From Oscillospiraceae bacterium (GTDB taxonomy: Bacteria > Bacillota > Clostridia > Oscillospirales > Oscillospiraceae): a stretch of DNA of 64,000 bases. Below, in pieces: positions 7,676 to 16,600 of this stretch; position 1 is the stretch's first letter; every line of letters starts with the position of its first letter. Below the pieces are notes generated by a model. It saw nothing but the letters and a program-made list of their open reading frames with translations, ran no database searches and was not told the origin of the DNA. The DNA is taken from assembly GCA_910574635.1 (NCBI GenBank), contig CAJTCG010000003.1, forward strand, positions 186,001 to 250,000. The letters are read 5' to 3'. The position numbers and the translations under genes were made by a program.

Positions 7676-9211
7676 TTAAACCGGGCGTTCCCGTTCATTT
7701 AAGCTTTCTGCGCAGAGCTTCGCTCCGCCCAGGGCCACGGCGAAGACAAACCAGAAAATGCACATCACCCGGGGGTAGTTCCAGAGGTAGTCTGCCAGGC
7801 CGCAGACCAGGGCCCCGCAGAGAGCCGCGCAGGCGGCGGCGGTGATGGTTCTGGCGGCTCCGCCGGCACAGTGCCGGACGGCATAGGCCGCCCGCTTTAC
7901 GCCCCAGAGGGCGGAGCCCACAAAGCCCACAAAGCCCAAGACCCCCATCTCCGCCCAGACCTGAATATAGATGTTATGGGAGTGGACGAAGGGGGTTCGG
8001 GCGTGGTAGAAGTTCAGCAGCTTCACATAGCGCTGGACGGCGGCGGTGCCCAGGCCCGCGCCGGAGAGGGGGCGGCGGGTGATAACCTCCAGCCCCGCCT
8101 TGAACAGGGGAAAGCGGCTGTTGGTGGAGGAGTCGGAGGCGTCGAAAATGGTGAGGATGCGGTTCCAGATGCTGCCCGGGAGGAAGGGCACCGCCAGAAG
8201 GCACAGGGCGAAGAAGAGGGGCAGCAGCTTGGGCTTCCAGAGGAAAATCATCACCACCATGGCGCAGGCGATGCCGATCCAGGCGGCGCGGCAGTAGGTC
8301 ATGCCCAGGGCGGCGGCGCCCAGGACAAAGGCCGCGGAGGCCGCCAGCTTGGAAATAAAATGTTTGGAGCACAGAATCAGGGCCAGGGTGAGGGGCAGAA
8401 GGAGAATCAGCACCTCAGCGAAGGTGTTGGGGTTGTCGAAGAAGGAGAGAACCCGGCTGGGCATGTCGGCGTTCAGATCCATGTCCACATAGGACTCGTT
8501 GACCTCCAAGCCGGAGAGACGCTGGAAAATGGCGTACAGGGAGGAGACGGCCACGCAGCCGGAGGCCCCCGCCGCCAGGCGCTTGAGCTCCTCCGCGGAG
8601 CGCAGGGCGCTGACGGTTACCAGCACGCAGAGGGCGGCGGAAATGTGGTAGACGAGGAACCGGGTGGAGGCGTTTCGGGTCAGGGAGAAGACCACGCCCA
8701 GGACCACCGCCCCAAAGAAGAGGGCGGGGAAGAAGCCGATGGCCTCCACGTCCAGCCTCCGGTCCCCCCGGCCCATGGCCCCGGCGTGGAGCAGGAGCAG
8801 GAGGAGCAGGAAGGCCATGAGGGTGTAGGCGTTGTTCCAGTACTCGTAGGGGATGATCCAAAGGAGGAGAATCAGCCAGCCCTCGGCCACGGCGGTCTCA
8901 TCCCCCAGGCGGAAGGCCAGCTGGGCGAAGAAGCTGGTTTCAAAGGTCCCCTCCAAAAGCAGGTAGAACTTGCGGAGCAGACGGCCTGGCAGGTTCACCA
9001 GGCGGCTGAAAAGCTTGCAGGCCTGGCTGTCCGGCCAGGAGCGGGCAACGGCCCCCTCCCGGCACAGGGGGCGGAGAATGGCGCTTTCCTCTATCTGGCG
9101 GCTGCACCAGGCCCCCAGCCGGACGGCCAGGCGGTGCAGAGCGCTGTGCTGATAGGCGGCCAGGAGCAGGGACAAAAGATGGCAGAGATAGCTTTCTTTT
9201 AAAAGAGTCAT
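7676..9211 (-). CDS. O-antigen ligase / polymerase family membrane protein
   Basis: 511-residue protein with about ten hydrophobic helices and a large extracytoplasmic loop. The segment SRFPLFKAGLEVITRRPLSGAG (in part), with the HSHNIYIQVWAEMGVLGFVGF that follows, is the signature of the Wzy/WaaL (O-antigen ligase) superfamily. In Gram-positives such enzymes join or polymerise lipid-linked glycans, for example teichuronic, exopolysaccharide or S-layer glycan chains. It is 10 bases behind a glycosyltransferase gene, so the two probably act in one envelope-glycan pathway. The exact glycan is unknown. Confidence 0.85.
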   Translation of the reverse strand: MTLLKESYLCHLLSLLLAAYQHSALHRLAVRLGAWCSRQIEESAILRPLCREGAVARSWPDSQACKLFSRLVNLPGRLLRKFYLLLEGTFETSFFAQLAFRLGDETAVAEGWLILLLWIIPYEYWNNAYTLMAFLLLLLLLHAGAMGRGDRRLDVEAIGFFPALFFGAVVLGVVFSLTRNASTRFLVYHISAALCVLVTVSALRSAEELKRLAAGASGCVAVSSLYAIFQRLSGLEVNESYVDMDLNADMPSRVLSFFDNPNTFAEVLILLLPLTLALILCSKHFISKLAASAAFVLGAAALGMTYCRAAWIGIACAMVVMIFLWKPKLLPLFFALCLLAVPFLPGSIWNRILTIFDASDSSTNSRFPLFKAGLEVITRRPLSGAGLGTAAVQRYVKLLNFYHARTPFVHSHNIYIQVWAEMGVLGFVGFVGSALWGVKRAAYAVRHCAGGAARTITAAACAALCGALVCGLADYLWNYPRVMCIFWFVFAVALGGAKLCAESLNERERPV

Positions 9212-9221
9212 GGCGTTTTCC

Positions 9222-10238
9222 TCAAATGCGGTTTTTCAAACGGTAGAGCTGGGTCAGGGTGAAGAAGTGCTTTCCCCGGACCAGGTTCGCCACCATCTGC
9301 TTGTTGGGGCTGAGGCCTGCGGGAGCGATTTCGCGAATGGCCTTTTGCATCTCCGGCCGCTGGCAGAACTCCTTGACGGCCTTTTGGCGCTGGCGGATGG
9401 ATTTGGGGTTGTCCCGGGCGTACTCGTTGCCCACGGCAATCAGAAGGCCCGCCCAGTTGGAGCTCTCCCGCCACTGGGGCCGGAGGGACTCCAGGCCGTA
9501 CTTGGAAACCAGCGCCTCTTTCCGCTCCATGAAGCGGGCGAAGACCTGAGGGAAATTCTTCATGTAGTGGTGGGTGGCGGACTCCCCGTGAAGGAAGTAG
9601 CGGTAGAGGGGCTGGTCCGTCACCGCCAGGGTGCGGGCGTTGCAGAAATACTCCAGGACGAAGAGCTCGTCCTCTAAATAAGGGCCGTCGAAGGCAATGT
9701 GGTTTTTGCGGATGAGCTCCGTGGAGAAGAGGTAGCAGACGCTGTAGCCGTTGAACACCGGCTGGGTCAGGCGATCCCCTGTCAGGGGAAGGACCAGCTT
9801 CTCGCGGATCTCGGCCCCGCCGTAGACCCCGGCGGGGAGCTGGGCCTGGACGGACTGCTTCCCGCCGGGCCAGAGATAGGTAAGGCCGCAGGCGGCGGCG
9901 TCCGCGCCGGACTGCTCCCGGAGATTCCAAAGGGTTTCCAGAGCCTGGAACTCATAGCAGTCGTCGGCGTCCAGAAAGGCAATATAGTCCCCCTTGGCCT
10001 CGTTGATTCCCAGGTTCCGGGCCTCGCTGACGCCCTGGTTCTTCTTCCGGTGAAAGACGCGAACCCGATTGTCCTTGGCGGCGAACCGGTCGCACAGGGC
10101 GGCGGAGCCGTCGGTGGACCCGTCATCCACCAGGATGAGCTCCCAATCGGAAAAGGTCTGGCGGGCTACGCTGTCGAGACAGCGGTGCAGGAACTTCTCC
10201 GCCTGGTAGACGGGGACGATGACAGAGATACTGGGCAT
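9222..10238 (-). CDS. Glycosyltransferase family 2
   Basis: 338-residue GT-A fold enzyme. The N-terminal ISVIVPVYQAEKFLHRCLDS, the nucleotide-binding ELILVDDGSTDGS and the metal-binding DXD-like FLDADDCYE are clear. It transfers a sugar from a nucleotide donor to a glycan or lipid acceptor. The C-terminal part is typical of extracellular polysaccharide enzymes. It is the first gene of a two-gene unit with the O-antigen-ligase-like gene. The ATG at 10238 has GGAGG 7 bases upstream. Confidence 0.92.
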   Translation of the reverse strand: MPSISVIVPVYQAEKFLHRCLDSVARQTFSDWELILVDDGSTDGSAALCDRFAAKDNRVRVFHRKKNQGVSEARNLGINEAKGDYIAFLDADDCYEFQALETLWNLREQSGADAAACGLTYLWPGGKQSVQAQLPAGVYGGAEIREKLVLPLTGDRLTQPVFNGYSVCYLFSTELIRKNHIAFDGPYLEDELFVLEYFCNARTLAVTDQPLYRYFLHGESATHHYMKNFPQVFARFMERKEALVSKYGLESLRPQWRESSNWAGLLIAVGNEYARDNPKSIRQRQKAVKEFCQRPEMQKAIREIAPAGLSPNKQMVANLVRGKHFFTLTQLYRLKNRI

Positions 10239-10287
10239 AGGCGACCTCCATGGGGTCCGGCGGCGGCGTTTAACCTTAAATTAAAGA

Positions 10288-10312
10288 GGGGGCCTTCCCG
10301 CGGAAGGCCCCC
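10288..10312 (-). terminator. Leader hairpin (candidate attenuator) of the glycan operon
   Basis: 11-bp perfect stem (10288-10298 with 10302-10312), followed on the minus strand by a U-rich stretch. It lies between the promoter at 10345-10373 and the glycosyltransferase start, so it would act inside the 5' leader. Confidence 0.55.
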
Positions 10313-10344
10313 TGCCATGGCAGCGGCTGCCGGAATATAAAACC

Positions 10345-10373
10345 ATTGTACCCCATTTACAGCGGAAGGTCAA
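10345..10373 (-). promoter_or_regulatory. Promoter of the glycosyltransferase operon
   Basis: On the minus strand TTGACC (10368-10373), a 17-bp spacer and TACAAT (10345-10350). Confidence 0.7.
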
Positions 10374-10389
10374 CGGCTTTTCCGACAGC

Positions 10390-10563
10390 TTATGAAACCG
10401 GCCGGGCTTCATCGGGGGGACTGTCCCAGGCCGTTTCCTCCAGAAAAAGCTCCTCCGCCTGCCGCTGGGATTCCAGCAGGGCCTCCCGCAGCTGGAACAG
10501 GGTCCGTTCTGCGTCGGTGACGGCGTTAAACAGCAGCAGGTATTCTTTGGAAAGTGCGGTCAT
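10390..10563 (-). CDS. Small coiled-coil protein, unknown function
   Basis: 57 residues from the ATG at 10563, which has AAAGGAAG eight bases upstream; an ATG 60 bases further up has no ribosome site. The protein is one long amphipathic helix (VTDAERTLFQLREALLESQR) with an acidic tail. It resembles short helical proteins often seen in Oscillospirales, but I cannot name a family. It has no clear partner: the glycan operon is downstream with its own promoter, and a TetR-type gene diverges upstream. Confidence 0.7.
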   Translation of the reverse strand: MTALSKEYLLLFNAVTDAERTLFQLREALLESQRQAEELFLEETAWDSPPDEARPVS

Positions 10564-10688
10564 AGCAGGTCTTCCTTTCTGATGAAACACAAAATGTAGC
10601 TGGGTTCTATGGATATGATACACAAGAAGCGGGAAATAACTTGTCTGAATTTGTCGAGGGAAATGGAAAAATGCAAAAGCAGGAAATC

Positions 10689-10717
10689 TTGACGGGAAGG
10701 AGGGCGTAGAGTATGCT
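10689..10717 (+). promoter_or_regulatory. Promoter of the TetR-type gene
   Basis: TTGACG (10689-10694), 17 bp, TATGCT (10712-10717). The GTG/ATG codons near 10713 fall in the -10 box, which supports the downstream start at 10809. Confidence 0.6.
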
Positions 10718-10808
10718 TAAAGCGGCGAAAAAGCGGGCTTTCCGCCGGATAGGCCGGAGATTATTCAAATGCGCCGGGGAAGGGAGCTCCGGCGGTCAGG
10801 AGGAGTTT

Positions 10809-11399
10809 ATGCCGGGACATGAAAATCGAACCAGGCAGGAGCTCAGCGCCGCCCTGCGGGCGCTGCTGAGGCAAAAACCGCTGGACCAGCTCCGCGTCCG
10901 GGAACTGACGGAGATGTACGGACTCCGGCGGCAGTCTTTTTATTACCACTTCAAGGATGTTTACGACCTTTTCGCCTGGACTGTCCGGCAGGAGCGTGTC
11001 TTATTGACAAACCGCCTGGCGGACTGCATCACCTGGCGGCAGGCCTTTTTGGATTTGCTGGACAGGGCCGGGGAGGAGCGGGCGTTTTACCGGGCGGTTC
11101 TGGAGCAGGGCGGCCAGACGGGGCTGGGGGAAATGATCCCTCTGGAAGAAGTATTGAAAGCGGTTCAGGCTTATTATCGGAACCGATGCGGCGCGCCGCC
11201 GGATCAGGAGGCGGCAGAGCGGGAACGGCGATGGGGCCGGGCCTTGCTGCTGTCCCTGATAGAGAGCTGGGTTCGAAACGGCGAGGTTTTGCGGCCGGAG
11301 GAGTTGGCGGACGCGCTGGAACAGGCGGCGGAGCGGAGCGCGGCGGGAGCCATGTGGCAGACCTTACAGGAGCGGGGCGATTGGAATCCAATGCCCTGA
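10809..11399 (+). CDS. TetR/AcrR family transcriptional regulator
   Basis: 196 aa from the ATG at 10809 (AGGAGG ten bases upstream). The helix-turn-helix is LRVRELTEMYGLRRQSFYYHF, in which the YYHF end of the recognition helix is typical of the DhaS/YfiR-like branch that controls dihydroxyacetone kinase or stress genes. The C-terminal half is a helical ligand-binding domain. A GAAATAACTTGTC motif lies 46 bases before its promoter and recurs in part before the dead-integrase gene. Target genes are unknown. Confidence 0.85.
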   Translation: MPGHENRTRQELSAALRALLRQKPLDQLRVRELTEMYGLRRQSFYYHFKDVYDLFAWTVRQERVLLTNRLADCITWRQAFLDLLDRAGEERAFYRAVLEQGGQTGLGEMIPLEEVLKAVQAYYRNRCGAPPDQEAAERERRWGRALLLSLIESWVRNGEVLRPEELADALEQAAERSAAGAMWQTLQERGDWNPMP

Positions 11400-11549
11400 T
11401 GGGCGGAGCATGCAAAGAGGACGGGTTTTCCCGCCCTCTTTTTTCATTCAGTCGACACAAAACGGGAGGATTTTGACAATTGTTTCAATTATGTCCAAAA
11501 TTAGACGGTTTTTATAAAATTGTCCCTTTGGTAAAAACGCTTGCCTATT

Positions 11550-11555
11550 TATAAT
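11550..11555 (+). promoter_or_regulatory. -10 box (TATAAT) for the small beta-rich protein gene
   Basis: A perfect TATAAT 25 bases before the GTG start; no convincing -35 element at the right spacing. A TTGACA at 11473-11478 is too far away to pair with it. Confidence 0.45.
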
Positions 11556-11579
11556 CGAACCATAACAGGAAGTGATGCT

Positions 11580-11915
11580 GTGAAAAAAGTCTGTTACACC
11601 GTTATACTGCAAAGCCAGTTGGGCCCCCGGGCAGGAGAGCTGCTGCTTTTGGAGGAGGCGGGAACCGTCTCCGGGGAGCTGCGCCTGCTCAGCCGCCGGA
11701 ACCGTTTTTCCGGCAGCGTGCTGCAAAGCGGCAAATATCTGATTTCCGGCGCACTGCGGTGCCAGGTGGATAAAGAGCCGTATGACGCCATCTTTACCGT
11801 GCGTCAGGGCCGTCTGTCCGGCGGGCTGGTGACCCGGCACGGCTGCTGGGATCTCACGGGCGTGGAGCGATTCGGCGCCCGCGGAGAAGGGGAGGAAACC
11901 GCCGGCGGGGGATAA
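11580..11915 (+). CDS. Hypothetical beta-rich protein
   Basis: 111 aa from the GTG at 11580, which follows AGGAAGTG at the right distance; the frame is open further upstream but without a ribosome site. The protein begins KKVCYTVILQSQLGPR and consists of alternating short strands (GELRLLSRRNRFSGS, LISGALRC, AIFTVRQGRLSGGLV). I do not recognise a family. It is followed 91 bases later by the dead-integrase gene on the same strand, so the two may be co-expressed. Confidence 0.65.
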   Translation: MKKVCYTVILQSQLGPRAGELLLLEEAGTVSGELRLLSRRNRFSGSVLQSGKYLISGALRCQVDKEPYDAIFTVRQGRLSGGLVTRHGCWDLTGVERFGARGEGEETAGGG

Positions 11916-11939
11916 GCCCGATTTGACAGGCAGGATTGG

Positions 11940-11985
11940 AAGTTATTTCAAAAAGTCCGCCCGACTTGTCAGATGAAAATAACTT
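11940..11985 (+). promoter_or_regulatory. Inverted repeat upstream of the integrase-like gene
   Basis: AAGTTATTTC (11940-11949) faces GAAAATAACTT (11975-11985) across 25 bases. A related GAAATAACTTGTC lies at 10633-10645 before the TetR-type gene. It could be a regulator binding site; no protein can be assigned. Confidence 0.4.
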
Positions 11986-12006
11986 AACGCTGGGGGGGAG
12001 GAGCAC

Positions 12007-13287
12007 ATGGAGGAAAAGAACCGACGGTTGGACGAAACCGCCCTGCGCCGTCTGCTGGAGCAGGAGCAGACGGGACCGGAGGCTCTGGTGCTCCGTCTTG
12101 CCTGGCTGGAGGGGCTGACCCGGGAGGAAATCGCCGCCCTGACTTGGGATCAGATTTCCTTCCTGGATAACAGGCTGGAGCTTCCGGGCCGGATGGTGCC
12201 CCTGGACCAGGAGATGCGTGCGTTCCTCTGGAAGCTTCAGGAGGCCCGGGAGGCCCGGGGGGAACCGGGGGACCCGCATGTTCTCCTCTCCGCCCGGGAG
12301 CGGAAGCCGATGCGGCTGGAATCCATTTCCCGAATTGCCCGGCTGGCCTTGGACCGGGGCGGGCTGAAAGGTGTGCGGTTGCTGGATCTGCGCTATGACT
12401 GGATCATCCGCTGCCTGGACCGAATGGACTGGCCTGAGGCTGCCCGGGTTAGCGGCGTGGAGGTTGCGACTTTGCAGCTCCGCTTTTCCGCCAGCGCCCC
12501 GGCCAGAAAAGCGCCGAAGTCCCCGGCCGCCCAGGTGGACGAGTTTAAGCTTTGGAAGCTTCTCCAGGCAGAGCGGGACACGGCGGCGGGCCTGGCTATG
12601 TGGATGGGCTGGCAGCTGGGCCTCCAGGCCCAGGAGATGATCGCGCTTACCTGGGAGCAGGTGGATTTCCAGGAGGGGGTTCTTCATCTGCCGGACCGGA
12701 GCGTGACCATCACCAGCGCCCTCCGGCGGATTTTGGAGGAGGAACACCGCCGGAGGGACCCGGAGGAGGATCCGCATGTCCTCCTGACGGAGCAGTCCCG
12801 AAAGCCCCTGGACCTTCCCCGGCTGTCCCGGCTCACCCGGGCCGCGCTGATCCGGGGCGGGCTGGAGCGGGCAACCCTCCGGGACCTGAAACGGGACGAC
12901 TGCCGGGATATAGAGGATGAGCGCATCCTCCGGCGGGCCCTGGAGCAGGGCTTTGTCTCCCGGGGAGACGTGTCGGAGCTGCTGAGCCTGTCTAAGACCG
13001 CTACATACGCCCGCCTGCGCCGCTTGACAGAGCACGGGCGGCTGGTCCGCGTGGGGGGCAAGTACTACCTCCCCGGCACCGTGGTTCCGCCGGAGCGGCA
13101 CCGGGAGGCCATCCTGGAGTATCTGGCCGGGGCGGGCTTCGCCTACCGGCAGGACATCGTAGATCTCCTTCACATCCAGCCGAAACAGTGCACCCTGGTG
13201 CTCCACCGCATGGTGGAGGAGGGGGCCCTGGTCCAGCTGGGGCAGAAATACTTCCTCCCGGAGCGGGAGAAACGAAAAGCCGAATAA
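12007..13287 (+). CDS. Tandem degenerate tyrosine-recombinase domains fused to a winged-helix tail
   Basis: 426 aa; ATG at 12007 behind GGGAGGAG. Residues about 10-165 and 175-310 are two copies of a phage-integrase catalytic fold: WLEGLTREEIAALTWDQI and WQLGLQAQEMIALTWEQV match the helix that normally carries the first catalytic Arg (TGLRISELLAL), and both repeats have the following HVLL(S/T) strand and a helix corresponding to the HxLR box. The catalytic Arg, His, Arg and Tyr are absent in both copies, so strand cleavage is not expected. Residues about 310-420 look like two winged-helix units (GDVSELLSLSKTATYARLRRL and RQDIVDLLHIQPKQCTLVLHRM). The protein therefore looks like a DNA-binding factor derived from an integrase. 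It stands alone, is closed by a strong hairpin, and lies just before the S-layer gene. Confidence 0.75.
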   Translation: MEEKNRRLDETALRRLLEQEQTGPEALVLRLAWLEGLTREEIAALTWDQISFLDNRLELPGRMVPLDQEMRAFLWKLQEAREARGEPGDPHVLLSARERKPMRLESISRIARLALDRGGLKGVRLLDLRYDWIIRCLDRMDWPEAARVSGVEVATLQLRFSASAPARKAPKSPAAQVDEFKLWKLLQAERDTAAGLAMWMGWQLGLQAQEMIALTWEQVDFQEGVLHLPDRSVTITSALRRILEEEHRRRDPEEDPHVLLTEQSRKPLDLPRLSRLTRAALIRGGLERATLRDLKRDDCRDIEDERILRRALEQGFVSRGDVSELLSLSKTATYARLRRLTEHGRLVRVGGKYYLPGTVVPPERHREAILEYLAGAGFAYRQDIVDLLHIQPKQCTLVLHRMVEEGALVQLGQKYFLPEREKRKAE

Positions 13288-13296
13288 CTTTCTTGG

Positions 13297-13348
13297 AAGC
13301 CGGGGGCAGGGGCGGAGCGTTTCGCCAAAGGGAACTGCCGCCCGGCTT
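13297..13348 (+). terminator. Terminator of the integrase-like gene
   Basis: Long GC-rich stem (13297-13309 with 13335-13348, one bulge), followed by a T-rich stretch. Confidence 0.75.
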
Positions 13349-13442
13349 TCACTTTTTGGGAAAAATTGGATTGCGTTATTCCTTTCCGGCAAATACCCAA
13401 AGGCTATCGTATGGCGGTTTTCAGTTCGGTTAAAAGGCCGGA

Positions 13443-13467
13443 AAAAGCCTTGTCAGGGCTTTTTTTT
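13443..13467 (+). terminator. Hairpin with T8 upstream of the S-layer gene
   Basis: Stem AAAAGCC/GGCTTTT (13443-13449 and 13457-13463), followed by eight T. It could be a second terminator of the upstream gene or an attenuator inside a long S-layer leader; no clear promoter is visible on either side in 13353-13606. Confidence 0.6.
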
Positions 13468-13606
13468 CCTGATAGATTGCATTTGCGGACGACGGGCGGA
13501 AGAGGCCAATTCCAGGCTTGATGTGGGATCGGCTAGCCCCGACACGAATCCTGGAGGGGGCGTTGGAAGTTCGAACGGACCGTAATCTTTAAAGGAGGAA
13601 TGTTCA

Positions 13607-16600
13607 ATGAAGAAATTCCTGTCCCTGGTTCTCGCATTGATTATGACCATGTCTCTGGTCACCATCAGCGCGGGAGCCACCGAGTACCGGGATCTCACCG
13701 ACAAGGACGAGATCCAGTACGAGGAAGCAGTTGCCGTTCTGAACCGTATCGGTGTCATCACCGGTTACGAGGACGGCAGCTTCCGTCCCGAGACGGAGCT
13801 GACCCGCGGCGCGGCCGCCAAGATCATCGTCTCCCTGATGATCGGCCCCGACGCTGCCTCCGCTCTGCCCAACAACGCGAGTCCCTACCCCGACGTTCCC
13901 GCGGGCCACACCTTCGCGGGCGTCATCGGCTACTGCAAGACGGCCGGCTACATCAGCGGCTATGGCGACGGCACCTTCAAGCCCGCCAACCCCCTGACCG
14001 GCTTCGCCTTTGCGAAGATGCTGCTCGGCGCCATCGGCTATAAGAGCAACATCGAGGGCTTCGTGGACACCGGCTGGACCATGAACGTGGCCCGGATCGG
14101 CAACGTGGCCGGCCTGTTCGACCGCATCAGCTTTGACGGTGCGAAGGCTGTGACCCGTGACGAGGCTTGCCAGCTGGCTCTGAACACCCTGAAGGCCACC
14201 ATGGTGGACTACGGCAACGCCAACACCGTTGTCAGCTCCTCCGGCGAGGTCCTGACCGTTCAGGGCAGCAAGGCTCAGTATGTCACCAGCAACAACCGTG
14301 ACATCAACGCCAACATCAACCGCCGTGTGATCAACGCCGCCAACAACGAGATGACTCTCGAGTTCGGCGAGGAGCACTTCAAGGATCTGCGCCTGGAGCA
14401 CGATCGTTATGACCCCGCTTACGACGTGTACGGCCATCCCTCCAACGAGTGGTCCTACAAGAAGGTCACCATCGGCACCTTCAAGCTGCCTGCTGACTTC
14501 ACCTTCACCAAGCAGATGGCCCACCTGGAAGACACCGTGGCCACCAAGGAGAAGGCTCTGGGTCTGCGCGGCTACGACACCTACAGCACCGACCACAAGG
14601 GCGGCTATGTGAACTGGAGCACCGCTGCCAGCAACCAGTACTACAGCAGCCCCTTCGCGGATGCTACCCAGATTCACATCAACGGCTGGAATGCCCGTGT
14701 GCGGAACGACGCTTACAAGCAGACTGCCGTTATCAAGGGCGAGTCTGCCAAGCAGGGCCAGTGGTACACCTACGATGCCCGCAGCATCGACTCCAGCAGC
14801 AAGGACCTGGCCCCCTCTCTGTCTGAGCTGTGCGACCTGACCGACAACGGCGTGACCGTTGAGGTTTATGTCTGCCCCGTTGACGCCGACTTCATCACCG
14901 ACGTCGTCGTCACCCGGACCCAGCTGATGGAAGTGGACCGCGTTGCCACCGATTATGTCGAGCTGGATGTCATCGACTCCGACAGCAAGGACCCCCGCAA
15001 GGACGGTGACCTGCATGAGATTGCCGGTTACAACGACTACGCCCTTTATGACGAAGTCATCAGCGTCAAGGACAACAACTATGACGCCTACAACGTCCTG
15101 AAGGACCTGAAGGCCGGCGACGAAGTTGCTATCATCCCCTACACCGCCGATGACGGCAAGACCTGGGAGGTCGGCGAGGCCTATGTGCCCGAGACCGTTT
15201 CCGGCGCTCTGACCAACGTCGACATCTACAACACCAAGAGCAAGCCCGACGGCAACGCCGTTGCCATCACGGTTGGTGGAACCACCTATCCCATCGCGCA
15301 GTGGAACAAGGATATGCGCGAGATCGACGGCTATCAGATCCGGTCCTCCAAGAAGGACGTGACTCTGCTCCTGGACAAGATGGGCAACGCCCTGCTGGCC
15401 AAGGATGTGGGCGCTTCCGACAACTGGATCATCGTCGGCGATTACTATCAGGCCGCCGGTACCAACAGCCGTGTGGGCTGGTTCGTCCACGGCTGGACCA
15501 TCAAGGGCGACGAGGTCGACCTGGAGCTGGGCACCATCCGCGGCGCGGCTGAGAAGTACGCTCCCGGTGAGCTGGTGAAGTACCGTGTTGCCGAGGAAGG
15601 CAATGGCGAGTATGAGCTGGTGAAGCCCATGTACGCCACCGATGCTGCTTCCAACGCCAACTATCCCAACGGCCGCCGTGTTCTGAAGAATGGCGGTGTG
15701 TCCTCCTGGGTTGAGCCTCTGGGCGCCAAGGACGGCAACGTGCAGACCGGCGAGGGCATCTACAATATCGCCCAGTTTGCCAAGCAGGGCGGCGAAGACC
15801 AGAAGTACAGCATCAGCAGCCGGAACACCCTGCTGCCCCTGGAGTTCTATGACACCGACCCGAGCCGCAGAACCGAGAGTGAGGGCACTGCTGTCGGCGA
15901 GCACAAGAAGTACAGCGACACCAGCGCCCTCAAGGATGTTGCGACCGCCGGCAACATTTCCCGTACGGATTCCAACGAGTTCTATGGAAACTGGAAGGGC
16001 GCTACCGACAACCACAATAAGTGGACGTATCGTCCCGCTGTTTATGACGGCGTGAAGTTCATCTTCGTTGGCTTCGATCCCGCTAACGGCGAGGTTGATA
16101 CCATCAACGTCCTGGACGGTGTGCAGAACGTCGCCTATGACGAGCTGATCCAGATCAACCGCTGGTGGAAGAACGTTGGTACGAACAACGAAGAGTTCGT
16201 CGCCAGCCCCGCCGAGGCCTATGTCGACAAGAACGGCAAGGTCAAGGCCGTGGTCGTCAAGTCCGACTCCGCTGAGGCGAGCCTGAAGGATCTGATGATC
16301 ATCACCGACAACCGCGGCGCCAACACCTCCACCAAGGGCGGCGCTGAGGCCCCCACCTCCGGTACCTACTACACCCGTCAGTATGTCTCCGGTGAGGACG
16401 GCTTCAAGGAAGAGAAGACCGGCTACTTCGACCGTGCGCTCAGCGTGGGCACTGTCATCACCGGCCGTCTGGATTCCAACAACGTCTTTAAGACCCGCAC
16501 CTTCCACGCGAACGAGTACACCAACCGCAATCCCGACGGCTTCTATGCCAAGGGCATCGAGCCCCTGGAGACCAACGAAGGCAAGGAGTCCGATTACGCC

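Noticed and set aside
11473..11478. TTGACA as the -35 box of the gene at 11580
   Set aside because: No -10 lies 16-18 bases downstream; the TATAAT at 11550 is 71 bases away.
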